From the NCBI GenBank assembly GCA_021441665.1, contig JAGYYN010009598.1:1-21396 (forward strand): a stretch of DNA of 21,396 bases, read 5' to 3'. The position numbers and the translations under genes were made by a program. Shown piece after piece: positions 1 through 9,590 of this stretch. Under the pieces are notes generated by a model. That model worked only from the letters and a program-made list of their open reading frames with translations. It made no database searches and had not been told where the DNA came from. The stretch comes from Euplotes cf. woodruffi 2 WChen-2021 (lineage: Eukaryota > Ciliophora > Spirotrichea > Euplotida > Euplotidae). Position 1 is the first letter of the stretch. Each line of letters opens with the position of its first letter.

Positions 1-555
1 TTCCACAGTTTTTATAGAAGATAACTGAAATAGATAACCATTTGACTTCAATAAGTCATCAAGAAGTATGCACATCGCCACGAATAAATGATATAAAAAT
101 GGTAATTTTGATGTTACCTTGATCTAACAGTTTTAAAATCTAGATTTATTACTTAAGTTTTCAATAACTTATTTCTTCTAAAACTTTAGGTCTTAAAATA
201 GTAGCATTATTCGATACAAATAAATAACTTTAGAAAAGAAAATAAAAGACGACATCTCGCTGCTATAATTAACATTCCTTTCATACAAGTTTATACTTAT
301 TTGCTAAATAAACAGCATGTGTGATTTAATCGCTGCATTTTAGAAATTAAAATTAGATATGAAGTAACATATCTACTTATTTGAAATAAATAACAACCCA
401 AATCTAATGCTTTACGTACCTTCTACAACCACATCATTGAGCCTGTCTGCGCTGATAGCCGGGATGTCTCCAAACTTCATTCCCTCGAAGTAAGGTGAGT
501 CTTCGAGCAGTTGTCTATTGGCAAACTCGTCAACGATTAAAGTTGCTGTGTCCAT
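1..555 (-). CDS. Unrecognised protein, N-terminal part, runs off the window
   Basis: I do not recognise this gene. Exon 1 (555 down to 420) starts at an ATG preceded by an A-rich leader and encodes 45 residues beginning MDTATLIVDEFANRQ, with an acidic stretch before VVVE. It ends at a GTACGT donor in phase 1. A second coding stretch (123 down to 1) follows a TGTTAG acceptor and restores the phase (G|AT). It reads on without a stop to the window edge and includes the hydrophobic segment LPFLYHLFVAMCILLDDLL, which could be a buried helix. The inferred intron is 124..419 (296 nt), long for this locus. An alternative acceptor at 140..143 would need a different donor. The exon join is inference; the start exon is firmer than the second. 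The 3' end is outside the window. Confidence 0.45.
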
Positions 556-1348
556 TTTTGTTCTTTTATTTTTAAATAAACGATATTCATTTTGAGGAAC
601 CAAGCGACCACGTGGTCATCCACCCCATCTCCTCAACCTCTGTTCCTTAAAAAATGCGCATCAATTCTCAATCCATTCACAAACTTTACTTTCCCCGCAC
701 CAAATAAATCCTCTTTTTACTTCGTAAATCTCCCTCAGCATATACATTTTCCAACCCTTAAAAGTACATATATAAAATCACCATAAAATCCAAATTTTAA
801 ATATTTTAGTAATAAAACAAATAATTAAAGCTGATATTAAAGTCCAGCTGAATTAATATTTTATGCCTAAATACAGATGCATAAAGATACTAAATATGGT
901 GTTTTATAGTAATATTTGTAATTGGCGATTATTCAGGATATTGCATTTTATTAACAATTATTGATATTGATTTAATGAGGCTTGAGGGATATTATCGATT
1001 TGTATTTTTGGTGATATACTGAGAGAATGTCCGTGCAGACTTGAGGGAGAAAGGGTATTTAGATGTAATAAACGACCTTTAGTTATATGGATTTTGGAGA
1101 GTTCATTTGGATTTATTTTTAGGAGCTGAGGATGTATGATTGAATTCATGTGAACAAGGGGAGTTTTATTTGCTAAAAGACTGGATTTGAAAAATATTAT
1201 AGGAATAGGAGACCGTTATATTAGGACAACATACTGTAAAGTTTTATTTCAAGCTTATTTTAATATATTGAAAAGCAGGATTTAATAAGTATTAATAAAA
1301 ACTTGTTATTTATAATATGTTAAAAAATGATATGGATTTTAGTTTAGC
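556..1348. other. Spacer with two opposed GC-skew blocks
   Basis: No convincing coding sequence is seen in this stretch of about 790 bases. Short open frames on either strand lack family similarity and codon structure. By hand count, 601..780 contains about 58 C and 12 G on the plus strand, while 961..1140 contains about 49 G and 12 C. An A+T-rich stretch lies between them. It separates the 5' end of the left gene from the 3' end of the TBC gene, so it would be a natural place for a chromosome break if this is germline DNA. A near match to the Euplotes chromosome breakage motif (TATTGAAAAG) lies at about 1266..1275. Confidence 0.6.
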
Positions 1349-3513
1349 TTATTTAAGCTTTGAAATGCGACTATTCGTGCTATTGATCACTTTGTTCCAA
1401 TTCACACTGTTTACTGAGTCTTTTATATATTCTAAAATCTCGCTCCATTCTGTGAGGTTTCAGACTTCACAAGTGATTTCGTTCAGAATGGTGAGAACTA
1501 ATTTGTAAAAGAATACCCAATCGTATTTAAAATAACCGTCGAAAAATTGCCAGTATTCATCAAGAGGAATTACATGACTAAATAAATCAATTACCCACTG
1601 GGTCGTGAAGATTTCAATATTGACATCGTAACTATTTTAAATGCTCTGAAAGCTTTGGGAGGCACTTTGTTGTTAATTCTGTTAATTTGCTGTTGTGGTA
1701 ATGAACTCCGACAAGATTTTCAGCATAAACATCGCATAATTGAAAATTCTCGAGCATATAAGACATCAGTCCAAGAGTTACCGGAGGTGTTGAGTGATAA
1801 AGCAATGCTGCAACAACAAAATTCATCCCTTGAACATAACCTATTCCTGTATATTTAAATGAAATAACTTCGAGGACTTCCATCAGTTGCTCTCTTCCTT
1901 TCGTGCTTTCTCCAAATGATGAGCTTTTGTTGAATGTTCGGTTTAAGTCTTTAATGATCTGGACTCGGTTATTTTCAATTGTCTTTCTTCGTTCTTCTAA
2001 AGAACTTAGCATGCTTGTGCTTTCGATTGAGGTATTAGTTAATTTTGCGTTTGAATGCAGCTCTTCAAATATTTGCTGATACTCCTCTTCATAATACCGC
2101 TTATTAGTATTCTCTCTTGTATTATTTTCAGCAATCAGTATCCAGTTGCTGGCTCTTTCACATCACTTAAAGTCAATATCTGCCGAGCAGCCGCAGAGGT
2201 AAGGAGAGGCAGTGAAGAACCGTTTGATTTTATTTTACAATTTTGCTTGATTCCTCTTCTTTAATCCAGTCCCTATTTTGGATCTTTTTACCACCGGTTG
2301 CTCCAGAGAATCCATTTACAGCTACTTGGTCCTCATCAACATTTAGTTTCCTTTCTGACTGAGCGACTGAATCGTAAGAGTGGATCGATACGTTCGTTGC
2401 CGATTCGTCGGAGTATAAGCTCAGCTCGACTTCAGGTATTTTGCTAAGCTTATTGACTTCTTCCGCATGCTTCAATAGAGTGTCGACCTCAAAATCTTGG
2501 TTTAAGTTTTCTTCAGTGAGCTCGACATCTAATTGCCGTACAAGGACTGGATGATTGTAAGTAGCATCTCGATCAAGACTGTAGCTAGGATTTAGATCGT
2601 CTCACAAATCGTATTCAGAATCATTATTTGAGCTTAGCTTGTACCCTGTTGAGTACTCCCCCCGCATCACTCTTTCTTTGATCGCGTCCTTATTCTTTGA
2701 TTTTTCAATAGGTGTGTATCTTGCAATTTTTGACAACGAGCCTTTAATATGCTGGTTTGGAGTTTTCTTAACTGAAAGGTGCACCGAATCAAAAACTTTA
2801 ACTGAAGTCTTAAATTTTTTAACTGAAAGGTCTTTCATTGTCTTCGTTGGAATCCCCGAGTTATGAGAAAGCGACGATGAACTCTTCAGTCCTTTCCTCA
2901 CGATTTTTACATTTGAATTCGATGTCACACTCGTTGTCGCTTTATTGAGTTTGTTAAAATTAGATTTCTGTCTCGCTAAATTTTCAGGAATATTGCTTTT
3001 GAGCTCAGTCAGTCATTTGGTTTTTATTTTCCTTGTGATGCTAGTCTGCTTCGACGTATTTCAATTCTCGATGGTTGCTTTAGGCAGTGGTTTGTACCCG
3101 ATTTTAGACTGTCTCCTTGATTCATTTTGAATCTCAGCAGCTTTAACAACATTTTCTTGTTGGTCGCTAGAAAACCTTATATCTCAGCTTTTATTAAACT
3201 TAGACTGCGTTTGCTTCGAAGAAGCCTTGTGCTTGATTGGACATCGATTGGCCTCATTATTTTTGTGGTTAATGATAAAAATTTCTTTTGGTATTTTTGC
3301 AGACTCCCGCCTCATATTTGTCGCTGGCGCCGACAGATCAATCATTAAGCTGGTAACGAGATCAGGCCTCATTACACTTTGCCTTTCTTTGAAGTTAATG
3401 TGATTTCTGAGAGTTTTTCTTTCTTCGTCGGTATAGTCTGCATGCGAAGGTTTTAAATTTGACGTATCGATTTGTGTTGAATTGCAAGAGAAATCTGAAT
3501 CACCTGCCTTCAT
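1349..3513 (-). CDS. TBC-domain Rab GTPase-activating protein with two +1 frameshifts
   Basis: This is a TBC (Tre-2/Bub2/Cdc16) protein of about 720 residues, expected to speed GTP hydrolysis by a Rab GTPase on membranes. The C-terminal third (about 430-700) is the TBC domain. IIKDLNR supplies the arginine finger (about R525) and GYVQGMN the glutamine finger (about Q561), followed by TTQWVIDLFSHVIPLDEYW. The N-terminal 420 residues are Lys/Ser-rich and probably disordered. The frame holds only if two AAA-TAR hexamers (2230..2235 and 1632..1637) are read with a +1 shift; both joins give correct TBC sequence. Several in-frame TGA codons are read as Cys. The stop is a third AAA-TAA (1349..1354). 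The start is the first in-frame ATG (3513). The frame stays open upstream, so an extra 5' exon starting at the ATG at 3670 is possible. Which Rab it acts on cannot be said. Confidence 0.88.
1632..1637 (-). other. Programmed +1 frameshift site AAA-TAG (TBC gene)
   Basis: On the minus strand the codons CAT TTA AAA are followed by TAG. Skipping one T gives AGT TAC GAT GTC and continues directly into the second half of the TBC domain, including the conserved TTQWVIDLF segment. In the zero frame the message would end in the middle of the domain. AAA-TAR is the established slippery signal for +1 frameshifting in Euplotes. A short intron is less likely because no GT-AG pair spans the join. Confidence 0.85.
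2230..2235 (-). other. Programmed +1 frameshift site AAA-TAA (TBC gene)
   Basis: The Lys/Ser-rich N-terminal part reaches KIVK and then TAA. A +1 shift reads AAA ATC AAA CGG and stays open through the start of the TBC domain. Both flanking frames are long and open under the euplotid code. The change of frame is exactly one base at the known slippery hexamer, so this is called a programmed shift and not a sequencing error. Confidence 0.82.
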
Positions 3514-3828
3514 CGCACTTGACAAACGGATTGGCGTTTTGTATATTAACTGCTTCTTGGCTCCAACTCCTCCCTGTATCTTTTTTGATTGATACAGGCG
3601 ATTAAGGAAATATTTTATAATATTTACTGTAGTAAGTAAATTTTTGCGAGTTCTTAGTCTCCTTCTTCATTTTTAACTGATTTTAATAAATTAAATAATT
3701 AAGGGCAGTAATATTGAATGATCTAAATTTAAGAATTATTTATATATTCAATTTACTTATTTGAGAATCAAATGATTGAATTTTTAGTGAAAAGTCAATA
3801 ATCCATCTAAAATCTCAATTACTGAGGT
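3514..3828. other. Short spacer between tRNase Z and the TBC gene
   Basis: These 315 bases separate the tRNase Z stop from the TBC start. An ATG at 3670 on the minus strand opens a 22-codon frame (MKKETKNSQKF...). It could be a 5' exon of the TBC gene joined by an intron from the GTAAAT donor near 3626 to an AG around 3557-3565; two acceptors would fit the phase. An 8-bp inverted repeat (CCTGTATC at 3573..3580, GATACAGG at 3591..3598) lies in that stretch. Three ATTGAA cores (3713, 3747 on the other strand, 3775) lie in the part nearest tRNase Z. Confidence 0.5.
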
Positions 3829-6487
3829 CTATGATTCCTCTGTAAATAGACTAAACATCTCAAGAGTTCTATAAGCCCATTCAAAATCTGAAAGTTTCAG
3901 TCTTAAATGATCCATTGAGTTCATTACATTGTATTTGAAATGGTCTTCGGTGAGTTCTGCAGCTTTGTACCGAGGAGAAAAATGAGTCAAACAAGTCCTC
4001 CATGCTCCGATGTTGATTCCTACGTTAATCGCTTGTCCTGTTGTGCTAAAGTTATAAGAGTAAGTCACAATACCTATGGCATTTCATTTCAGCATCTTTT
4101 TCTAAAGAATTCTCAAGAGTCGCTTCATGTATCAGTAAAGTTGTGCCACTGCCGTAGTTGAGATAATTTTGGTTGGGTTTGGTGTCACCAGAGTAAAATA
4201 TTCTCCAGTCACCAGCTTCGATCATTCAGCCGTAAGCTTCGTAGCAGTGAAAAGCTTCAACAGCATAGATTCGCTTGATTCCAAGTTGGTTATTAAGAAC
4301 CTGGTGAAGTTCGATAACATCGAGGCTTCTATTAGCCTCCATTGTTTCTATAAGTTTAGCGCATTCTTCAGGTGTTCTCGGTTCTCACTTGGCTCTTGGC
4401 CTCGGGACACATTCGCCGACTGGATAAGGGTCGTCTAAATAATAAAATCCTTCTGGCTCTGGATTGAGTACATTCGACGGGATGAACTTTATAAGATGCT
4501 TGTGCTTTATATGCTCGGTGCCCATTAAGATCCACTTCTCCATGAAGAACGGGATGATTACGTAAATTGACAGGGATTCGTAATTATCGGTAATGTAGTC
4601 GTCACTAAAGATCGTTGATATAGCTTTGTCCCGCTCACAGAGTAATTTCACAATCCCCATGTGGTGGTCTCCGTGCATATGAGTAATGTAAATGACTCTG
4701 AGGTTTCAGAGCAGATGACGAACCACTTCAATGCTCTGGAAGTGATCATACAACTGCCCGAATGTGCCTTCAGAGCAATCCATAATGATTCCGTAAGAGG
4801 TCTTGAAGTCTTCTCTGGGAGCCGTTCGATCTTCTTCTATTGAGATTAAGCTGTTGGCTTACCTTGTTTAGATGGATGGTTTCCTTTTATGTTAATGTAG
4901 ATTCAACTTGCACATCGATTCCCGGTAGGTTTCATTGATATTGTCCCAACGAAGAAAATTTCCGGCTCGTTTTCGAAGACTTTCTCAGGTACGATATTTG
5001 CAACATCTAAGTCTTTATAGTGAATGCTATTCGGAATGATCTCAGAATTCAGCTTGTTTTCTAGATCATCGATTAAAGTCTGCTGTTCAGCGTTGAGATA
5101 AGTTGACTCTGTAATCATTTCAGTTTCTATAACTCCAGCTCACTTGTCTGGAAATAGTTCGAAGATCATTCCTGGCTCTGATATTGTAATCTTGAAGTCG
5201 TTCTTCAGTCCCTTTATTAGTAAATTAACACTGCGTAAATTAAGTTAGTTACGTTTATTACACTTTGGTTAATCTCTTGATAATTAATTCAATTCATTGG
5301 TGTGATTGGGTAGAGTCTTGGGCAAAGACTGTGAAACTGCCTGGTTGCAGTCATCGCCTTCCACTTTGTAATCTTTTCGCTATTCAGTTCTCTACAGTCG
5401 ATAATATGATTGACATTTGGCCCAAATTTCGACATAAACTCTAAGTATTTTGAATTGGTAAAGACTCTTAAATCTTCTGAAGAGTGATAGATTACACTGA
5501 GCTTTTTGCTAGAGCAAATATTATCAATAAAGTATTCTTCATATTTCGGATTTGAAACGACACTGTCTATGTAAGTTTCATTTGGTACAAAGTTAATCAT
5601 GAAGCATTCTGAAGGAAGCGGAGTCTCCATGACTTGTTCTGGCTTAATAACAGTTCCGTTCTCTAAAGTAATTTCTTGTCCTTCAGTGAGTTTTCTAAAG
5701 TGGAGTTTTGGTACACATCCAAGCTTTAGTGCTTCTTTATTCAAAAACTTTCCTCTTTTCTGTGAGGGAACACAAACATAGCTTAGTATTTCTTCTGCTC
5801 TCTCCCCGCTGTGGCATAAAATATCGATATGTACTTCTTCGTCCTTCATGTCATTAGCTTTTGACATTGATTTGCCTAAAAATATATTTAAGTAAATCTT
5901 AATTGATTTTTGTAAAGGAATTAAAATAACAGTTTAAAGTTCTATTAAAAGAAATAATCAGAATATTAGTTTACATAAATGATTGGCCATTGACTCCTCA
6001 TCGACCTCCATATCATCTTTGAATTCTTCATTGTATTCGAACAGTTGCTATAAAACTCGTTTATTAGTATAATTAAAAATAATTGAGATATTGCAATTTT
6101 GTGCGGATTCTTACGGCATCTATAAGATATGCATTAGTAGGGATTTAACACGAGCTTACTCTCCATATTTCCGATGAAGTGGACTCCAGAGACCATCATT
6201 TCTAAGAACCGCCTCGGCCCGTATATTTTTAAATTGAACCCAGCTTCGCTCGTCCTCATTCCGTCTCGGGTTGTGAGGTAGAACCCAGGAAGACCGAGGA
6301 AGTACTCTGGCTTTAGTGAGGGAACGAACATGCTTGACACACGACCAAATCGCAGCTTTGCCTGTGATGCGATTCTCTGCAGCCCGTCGCAGAGACTAAA
6401 CATATACAGTTTGTCGTCAGAGTAAAAACATATGCACGATGAGAAGTCACGTGAGTTGTTGTGCAGGATTTTAATTCCGTACTTCAT
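3829..6487 (-). CDS. ELAC2: Long-form tRNase Z (tRNA 3'-end endonuclease)
   Basis: tRNase Z cuts the 3' trailer from precursor tRNAs. The model has six exons, about 783 residues: 6152..6487, 5975..6047, 5262..5875, 4863..5211, 4074..4836 and 3829..4045. The N-terminal pseudo-nuclease half shows CDGLQRIA, LGLPGFYLT and IYGPRRF. The C-terminal metallo-beta-lactamase half shows DCSEGTFGQL, the zinc motif THMHGDHHMG, SGDTKP, IHEATLE with KCHST, and LTHFSPRY. The usual PxKxRN loop is altered to PTGNRC. Introns of 26 nt (4837..4862) and 28 nt (4046..4073) are certain from motif continuity. The 50-nt and 99-nt introns are well supported by phase. The first intron (6048..6151) is uncertain because two donors and a possible 5-nt microexon fit. 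In-frame TGA codons are read as Cys. The stop is TAG. The length fits the long eukaryotic form. Confidence 0.93.
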
Positions 6488-6760
6488 CTTTGATATTTAA
6501 TATAAAAAAAATCCTTTAGGAGGGATTTTTTACTTTAGAATAATTTATGAAAAAAAATTAAGAGATGATAATTGAATACTATTAAAATACATTTTATTAT
6601 AAAATATTATTATTTAATTGGTCTTCAAAGTAGTATTTTATATTAGATAGCAAATTTTTTTTGTATTATTAAAAATAAAATAATAGAGTTTATTAAAACA
6701 TAATTAAAGTCCCTTTCTATTAAAAATTCATCCACTTAGATAATTGAAATACAAATTCAA
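6488..6760. other. A+T-rich spacer with a 5' UTR hairpin
   Basis: This stretch holds no gene. An inverted repeat with 9-bp arms (AAAAAATCC at 6506..6514, GGATTTTTT at 6523..6531, 8-nt loop) lies 19 bases upstream of the tRNase Z start, so it would be in its leader or promoter. A full match to the Euplotes chromosome breakage consensus (AATTGAAATA) lies at 6742..6751, ten bases past the OTU1 stop. Further ATTGAA cores lie near 6569 and 6755. Confidence 0.5.
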
Positions 6761-8726
6761 TTATTTTCTAAACTCGCTGGATTCTTGGAAATTAGCATGT
6801 CCGGTTTCTTTTCAATGTTCGACAGCTTCTTTCTGTCCTTTTCAGCCCTTGTAGCATACTCCTCAGATCAGGTCAAATTCCTTGAGATTAGTAAACTGCT
6901 TTTTCTCTCTCAGTTCTTTTGCGACAAAAAGTGCTCCTTCAAAGGCATACAAATCCGACGATTCAAAGATCTTTTGATCTGAGTCTTCTTCGGCTTCTTC
7001 AAATACGTTTCTTGCAAGTGCGTCGTAGTGGATGCCTGAGTACAGCAGGTAGATCCTGCTGTCTTTGCCTTCGCCATAGACGACAGTCATCAAAGTCTCG
7101 ACATCGACTACGCAGATCTCGGTCTTGAAGTACGCGGCCAAGATCATGAGTTCGACGCCGCCGCCCCAAGACGTGCTTTTCTGGATCCACTCGACGTACT
7201 CGTCAGTGGGCTTGTCCAGCACCACCGACGAGTAGGTCTCCGGGTTGGCCAGAATCGCGTCTCTGACGATGGCCCGGAGAGACGCCTGCTCGGTCTTGGA
7301 GCCCAGCAGGAGGAAGCCGATGGAATTGAAGAGGCAGCTGTTGTCTGAGTCGATTACTCTGCGCAGCATTATGAGCCCTGATTTATTTGGCGTCTGGCAG
7401 GACTGCTTCAATACCTTATTTTACAGTCGCGTTGGATGAGTGGAATGAACTTGCTGACCCGATAGATGCTACTGGAAGCGATTTCGGCTGTTGTGGTGTC
7501 CCTTCATTATCGATATTTTCATCTGGAAAAGAAAGGTTATCAACGGGATTTAAGTAAAAATAGATCAAAGTGGATTAGATTTTATTTAAAATATAAAGAG
7601 ATAAATTTTTTGAATGAGAGAGATTCGTAAATTTGTCTAATTTTAAAGTTAATGAAAATTTAGATTATTTTCAATTTAATAGTATTTTTAATAATTTTTT
7701 TGATTATTTAAAATGTTGAGCTGTTGATCTTGTTAAAAATATAGAAATTAAATCAACAAGGAAATTAAATATTTAACCTTTATTATTAGCAAAGTTTAAT
7801 TTATTAACATTTTACGTATACTAAAATTTATGACTTTCTAAGTATTGCTAATTTCTGTGTATGTGAATTTTGTTAAAATTTTTTATACAAAAATACAATC
7901 AAATTGTATTTATATTAAATCTTGTTCAGATAATAAAATTACTTTAACTTATCATTTTTCACTTGAAAGATAAAGCAAAGAGGTAGATAAACTGAATTCT
8001 TGTAATAAAAATCCATATAGATTAAATAAATAGTAGAGTATCTTAAAGTACTTTTTAATCAAAATAATCACGAAACTTAAAGGTTTCTTTTATGATTAAA
8101 AATTAATACTTTAACACTAAAATTTGATAAATTTTATTTTAATTACAAATCATCATACAATTAATTTTAACAAATTTCTAAAATTTTAAATAAAAATTTC
8201 TCTATTTTAATGTTAAAATTTTGCTTCTTTCTAAAGTATTATCATGTTGAAATAACTATTTTCTTAATAAACTATTTCTTCACAAAAAATTCTTTCCCTA
8301 TCTTCAAAACATACTTTACAAATTAATCCAAATTATCTGTAAAACTGACGATCTCGATCTAATCTCCCTTCTCGCCCATATTTCTTACCGTCTTTCTTGG
8401 ACTTCGCCGATAGGTCTTCAGTAACAAGAATAGCTTCTCTGTCTTTAATTCCGACATTCACGCACAGGTCGTCCATCGAACTGATTTTCAGCGGTTTCGG
8501 GGGAAATCCCAGCTTGATGGCCACTCATTCCTCATCGATGCCCATCTCAGCTGCGATCAGCAAGATTAGCTCTCCGATGGTGCTGCCGCTGTTAATCTCT
8601 AGTTTTTTGGTCCCTTTCGGGCCTTTGCAGCTAGACAGAGGTTAGATTGACATTGCGCTGATGATGCAGTGGGGCTGATACGCAAAAGTGGGAATGCACG
8701 TACCTAACTGTCAACTTGGTCTCCAT
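6761..8726 (-). CDS. YOD1: OTU1/YOD1-type deubiquitinase with one +1 frameshift
   Basis: OTU1 removes ubiquitin from substrates of the Cdc48/p97 machine in ER-associated degradation. The exons are 8704..8726, 8389..8630 and 6761..7522, about 341 residues. Residues 1-80 form the UBX-like domain (VSCKGPKGTKKLEI, LGFPPKPL). The OTU domain follows with DSDNSCLFNSI (catalytic Cys about 151), SWGGGVEL and LLYSGIHYDAL (His about 253). The C-terminus is a C2H2 zinc finger: ICGVCYKGCKGQKEAVEHCK then ETGH, where the first zinc-ligand Cys is a TGA codon. Domain order and length match animal YOD1 and yeast Otu1. A +1 shift at 7416..7421 joins the linker to the OTU domain. Intron 1 is 73 nt; intron 2 is 866 nt. 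The stop TAA follows AAA, giving a terminal AAA-TAA. A RING gene lies 79 bases upstream. Confidence 0.93.
7416..7421 (-). other. Programmed +1 frameshift site AAA-TAA (OTU1 gene)
   Basis: The linker after the UBX-like domain reads ...SSNATVK and then TAA. A +1 shift gives AAG GTA TTG AAG and runs into LIMLRRVIDSDNSC, the start of the OTU domain. The upstream frame is open back to the acceptor at 7523, and the total coding length is divisible by three only with one base skipped. No GT-AG intron explains the change of frame. Confidence 0.82.
7523..8388 (-). other. Outsized 866-nt intron (or intron holding an eliminated element) in OTU1
   Basis: The donor GTAAGA and the acceptor CTTTTCCAG join in phase (GAC G|AT GAA AAT). 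The interior is very A+T-rich, has no open frame worth calling, and shows no terminal inverted repeat that I can see. The other introns here are mostly 23-160 nt. In germline ciliate DNA such a stretch may include an internal eliminated sequence. That part is inference. Confidence 0.6.
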
Positions 8727-8805
8727 TTTCGTAATTAAAAAATATATATCGCCAATTCATACAAAATTTGAATTGAATTTAATATTGGTAAAGAAATGGC
8801 CATTT

Positions 8806-9372
8806 TTACTTAGCAAATTCTACCTCATTGCCCATCTTTTGGATCTGGTCTACGTTTTTCTTCATATTTTCTCTTTGCAAGTCTTTCATTTTCTGGATCT
8901 CGTAAAGATCGACGACAAAGCACTCTGTGTCGGTGTGGTCGTCCTTAATGCACTCTCTGCAGAAGATAGTTTGGTGGTTGGAGCAGTAAAAATGTTTGAT
9001 TCTTTCTTCATGGCGATCGCAAAGCTTGTCAGTCATTTCATCATCATTATCGAAGTCGTACTCAATTTCAGCAAGAGTCTTATCTTTTTCGATCACCTCG
9101 TAGAGAATGTTCATGTTTAAAGGCAACTTCTCGACAGATTCAACGTTTTTGATAAGCTTGGTGCAGAGCGGGCATCGAACTCTGTTCTTTTTATGGATCT
9201 TTGAAAGGCAGTCAGTGCAGAATGTATGTCCGCAGTGAACCATAATTCTTGGAATCCGAGCTCCAACGTTATACTTCTTTCCACAGAATTGGCAGAAGTC
9301 AAGTCCTCTTGCACTATAGTCAAGACAGCTCTTTTTGATCATGGCCTCCTTTTCTTCCTTTGTACTATTCAT
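8806..9372 (-). CDS. RING finger and B-box protein, likely E3 ubiquitin ligase
   Basis: This intact single-exon frame encodes 188 residues. A RING finger occupies about residues 27-70: CQFC, then VHCGHTFCTDC and CPLC, giving the C3HC4 ligand pattern. A B-box-like zinc motif follows at about 117-150 (CDRHEERIKHFYCSNH, then CRECIKDDH). A short coiled-coil-like helix (IQKMKDLQRENMKKNVDQI) ends the protein. RING plus B-box plus coiled coil is the core of TRIM-type E3 ligases, but no C-terminal substrate domain is present. The coiled coil is much shorter than in TRIM proteins. The stop is TAA after AAG. The OTU1 start is 79 bases downstream. The ligase role is inferred from the fold; the substrate is unknown. 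Confidence 0.85.
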   Translation of the reverse strand: MNSTKEEKEAMIKKSCLDYSARGLDFCQFCGKKYNVGARIPRIMVHCGHTFCTDCLSKIHKKNRVRCPLCTKLIKNVESVEKLPLNMNILYEVIEKDKTLAEIEYDFDNDDEMTDKLCDRHEERIKHFYCSNHQTIFCRECIKDDHTDTECFVVDLYEIQKMKDLQRENMKKNVDQIQKMGNEVEFAK

Positions 9373-9590
9373 TTAAATAGTTTATAAATTTCAGCTTTGA
9401 AAAATTATATTGACTAATTTGTATTTTGCATCGATTTGTATTCAGATAATCTAATTATTTTGCATGTCTTATATCAGTAATATTTTAACCAAATATTTGG
9501 AAGGGAAAAAACTCATAATATGAACGATCATTGAAAAAATTATATCCGAATCGAGGGACTAAAGCTTCAAATTGTATCTTATGAAGAAAT

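Noticed and set aside
958-1149. 63-codon open frame on the minus strand in the left spacer
   Set aside because: It has low complexity, lies in a strongly skewed block, shows no family likeness and joins no neighbouring exon.
3573-3598. 8-bp inverted repeat as a transcription terminator of tRNase Z
   Set aside because: It lies about 230 bases beyond the tRNase Z stop, inside the possible 5' region of the TBC gene, and eukaryotic genes do not use such terminators.
6999-7190. Arg-rich open frames overlapping the OTU1 gene
   Set aside because: They are alternate-frame readings of G+C-richer OTU1 coding sequence; the OTU catalytic motifs fix the true frame.
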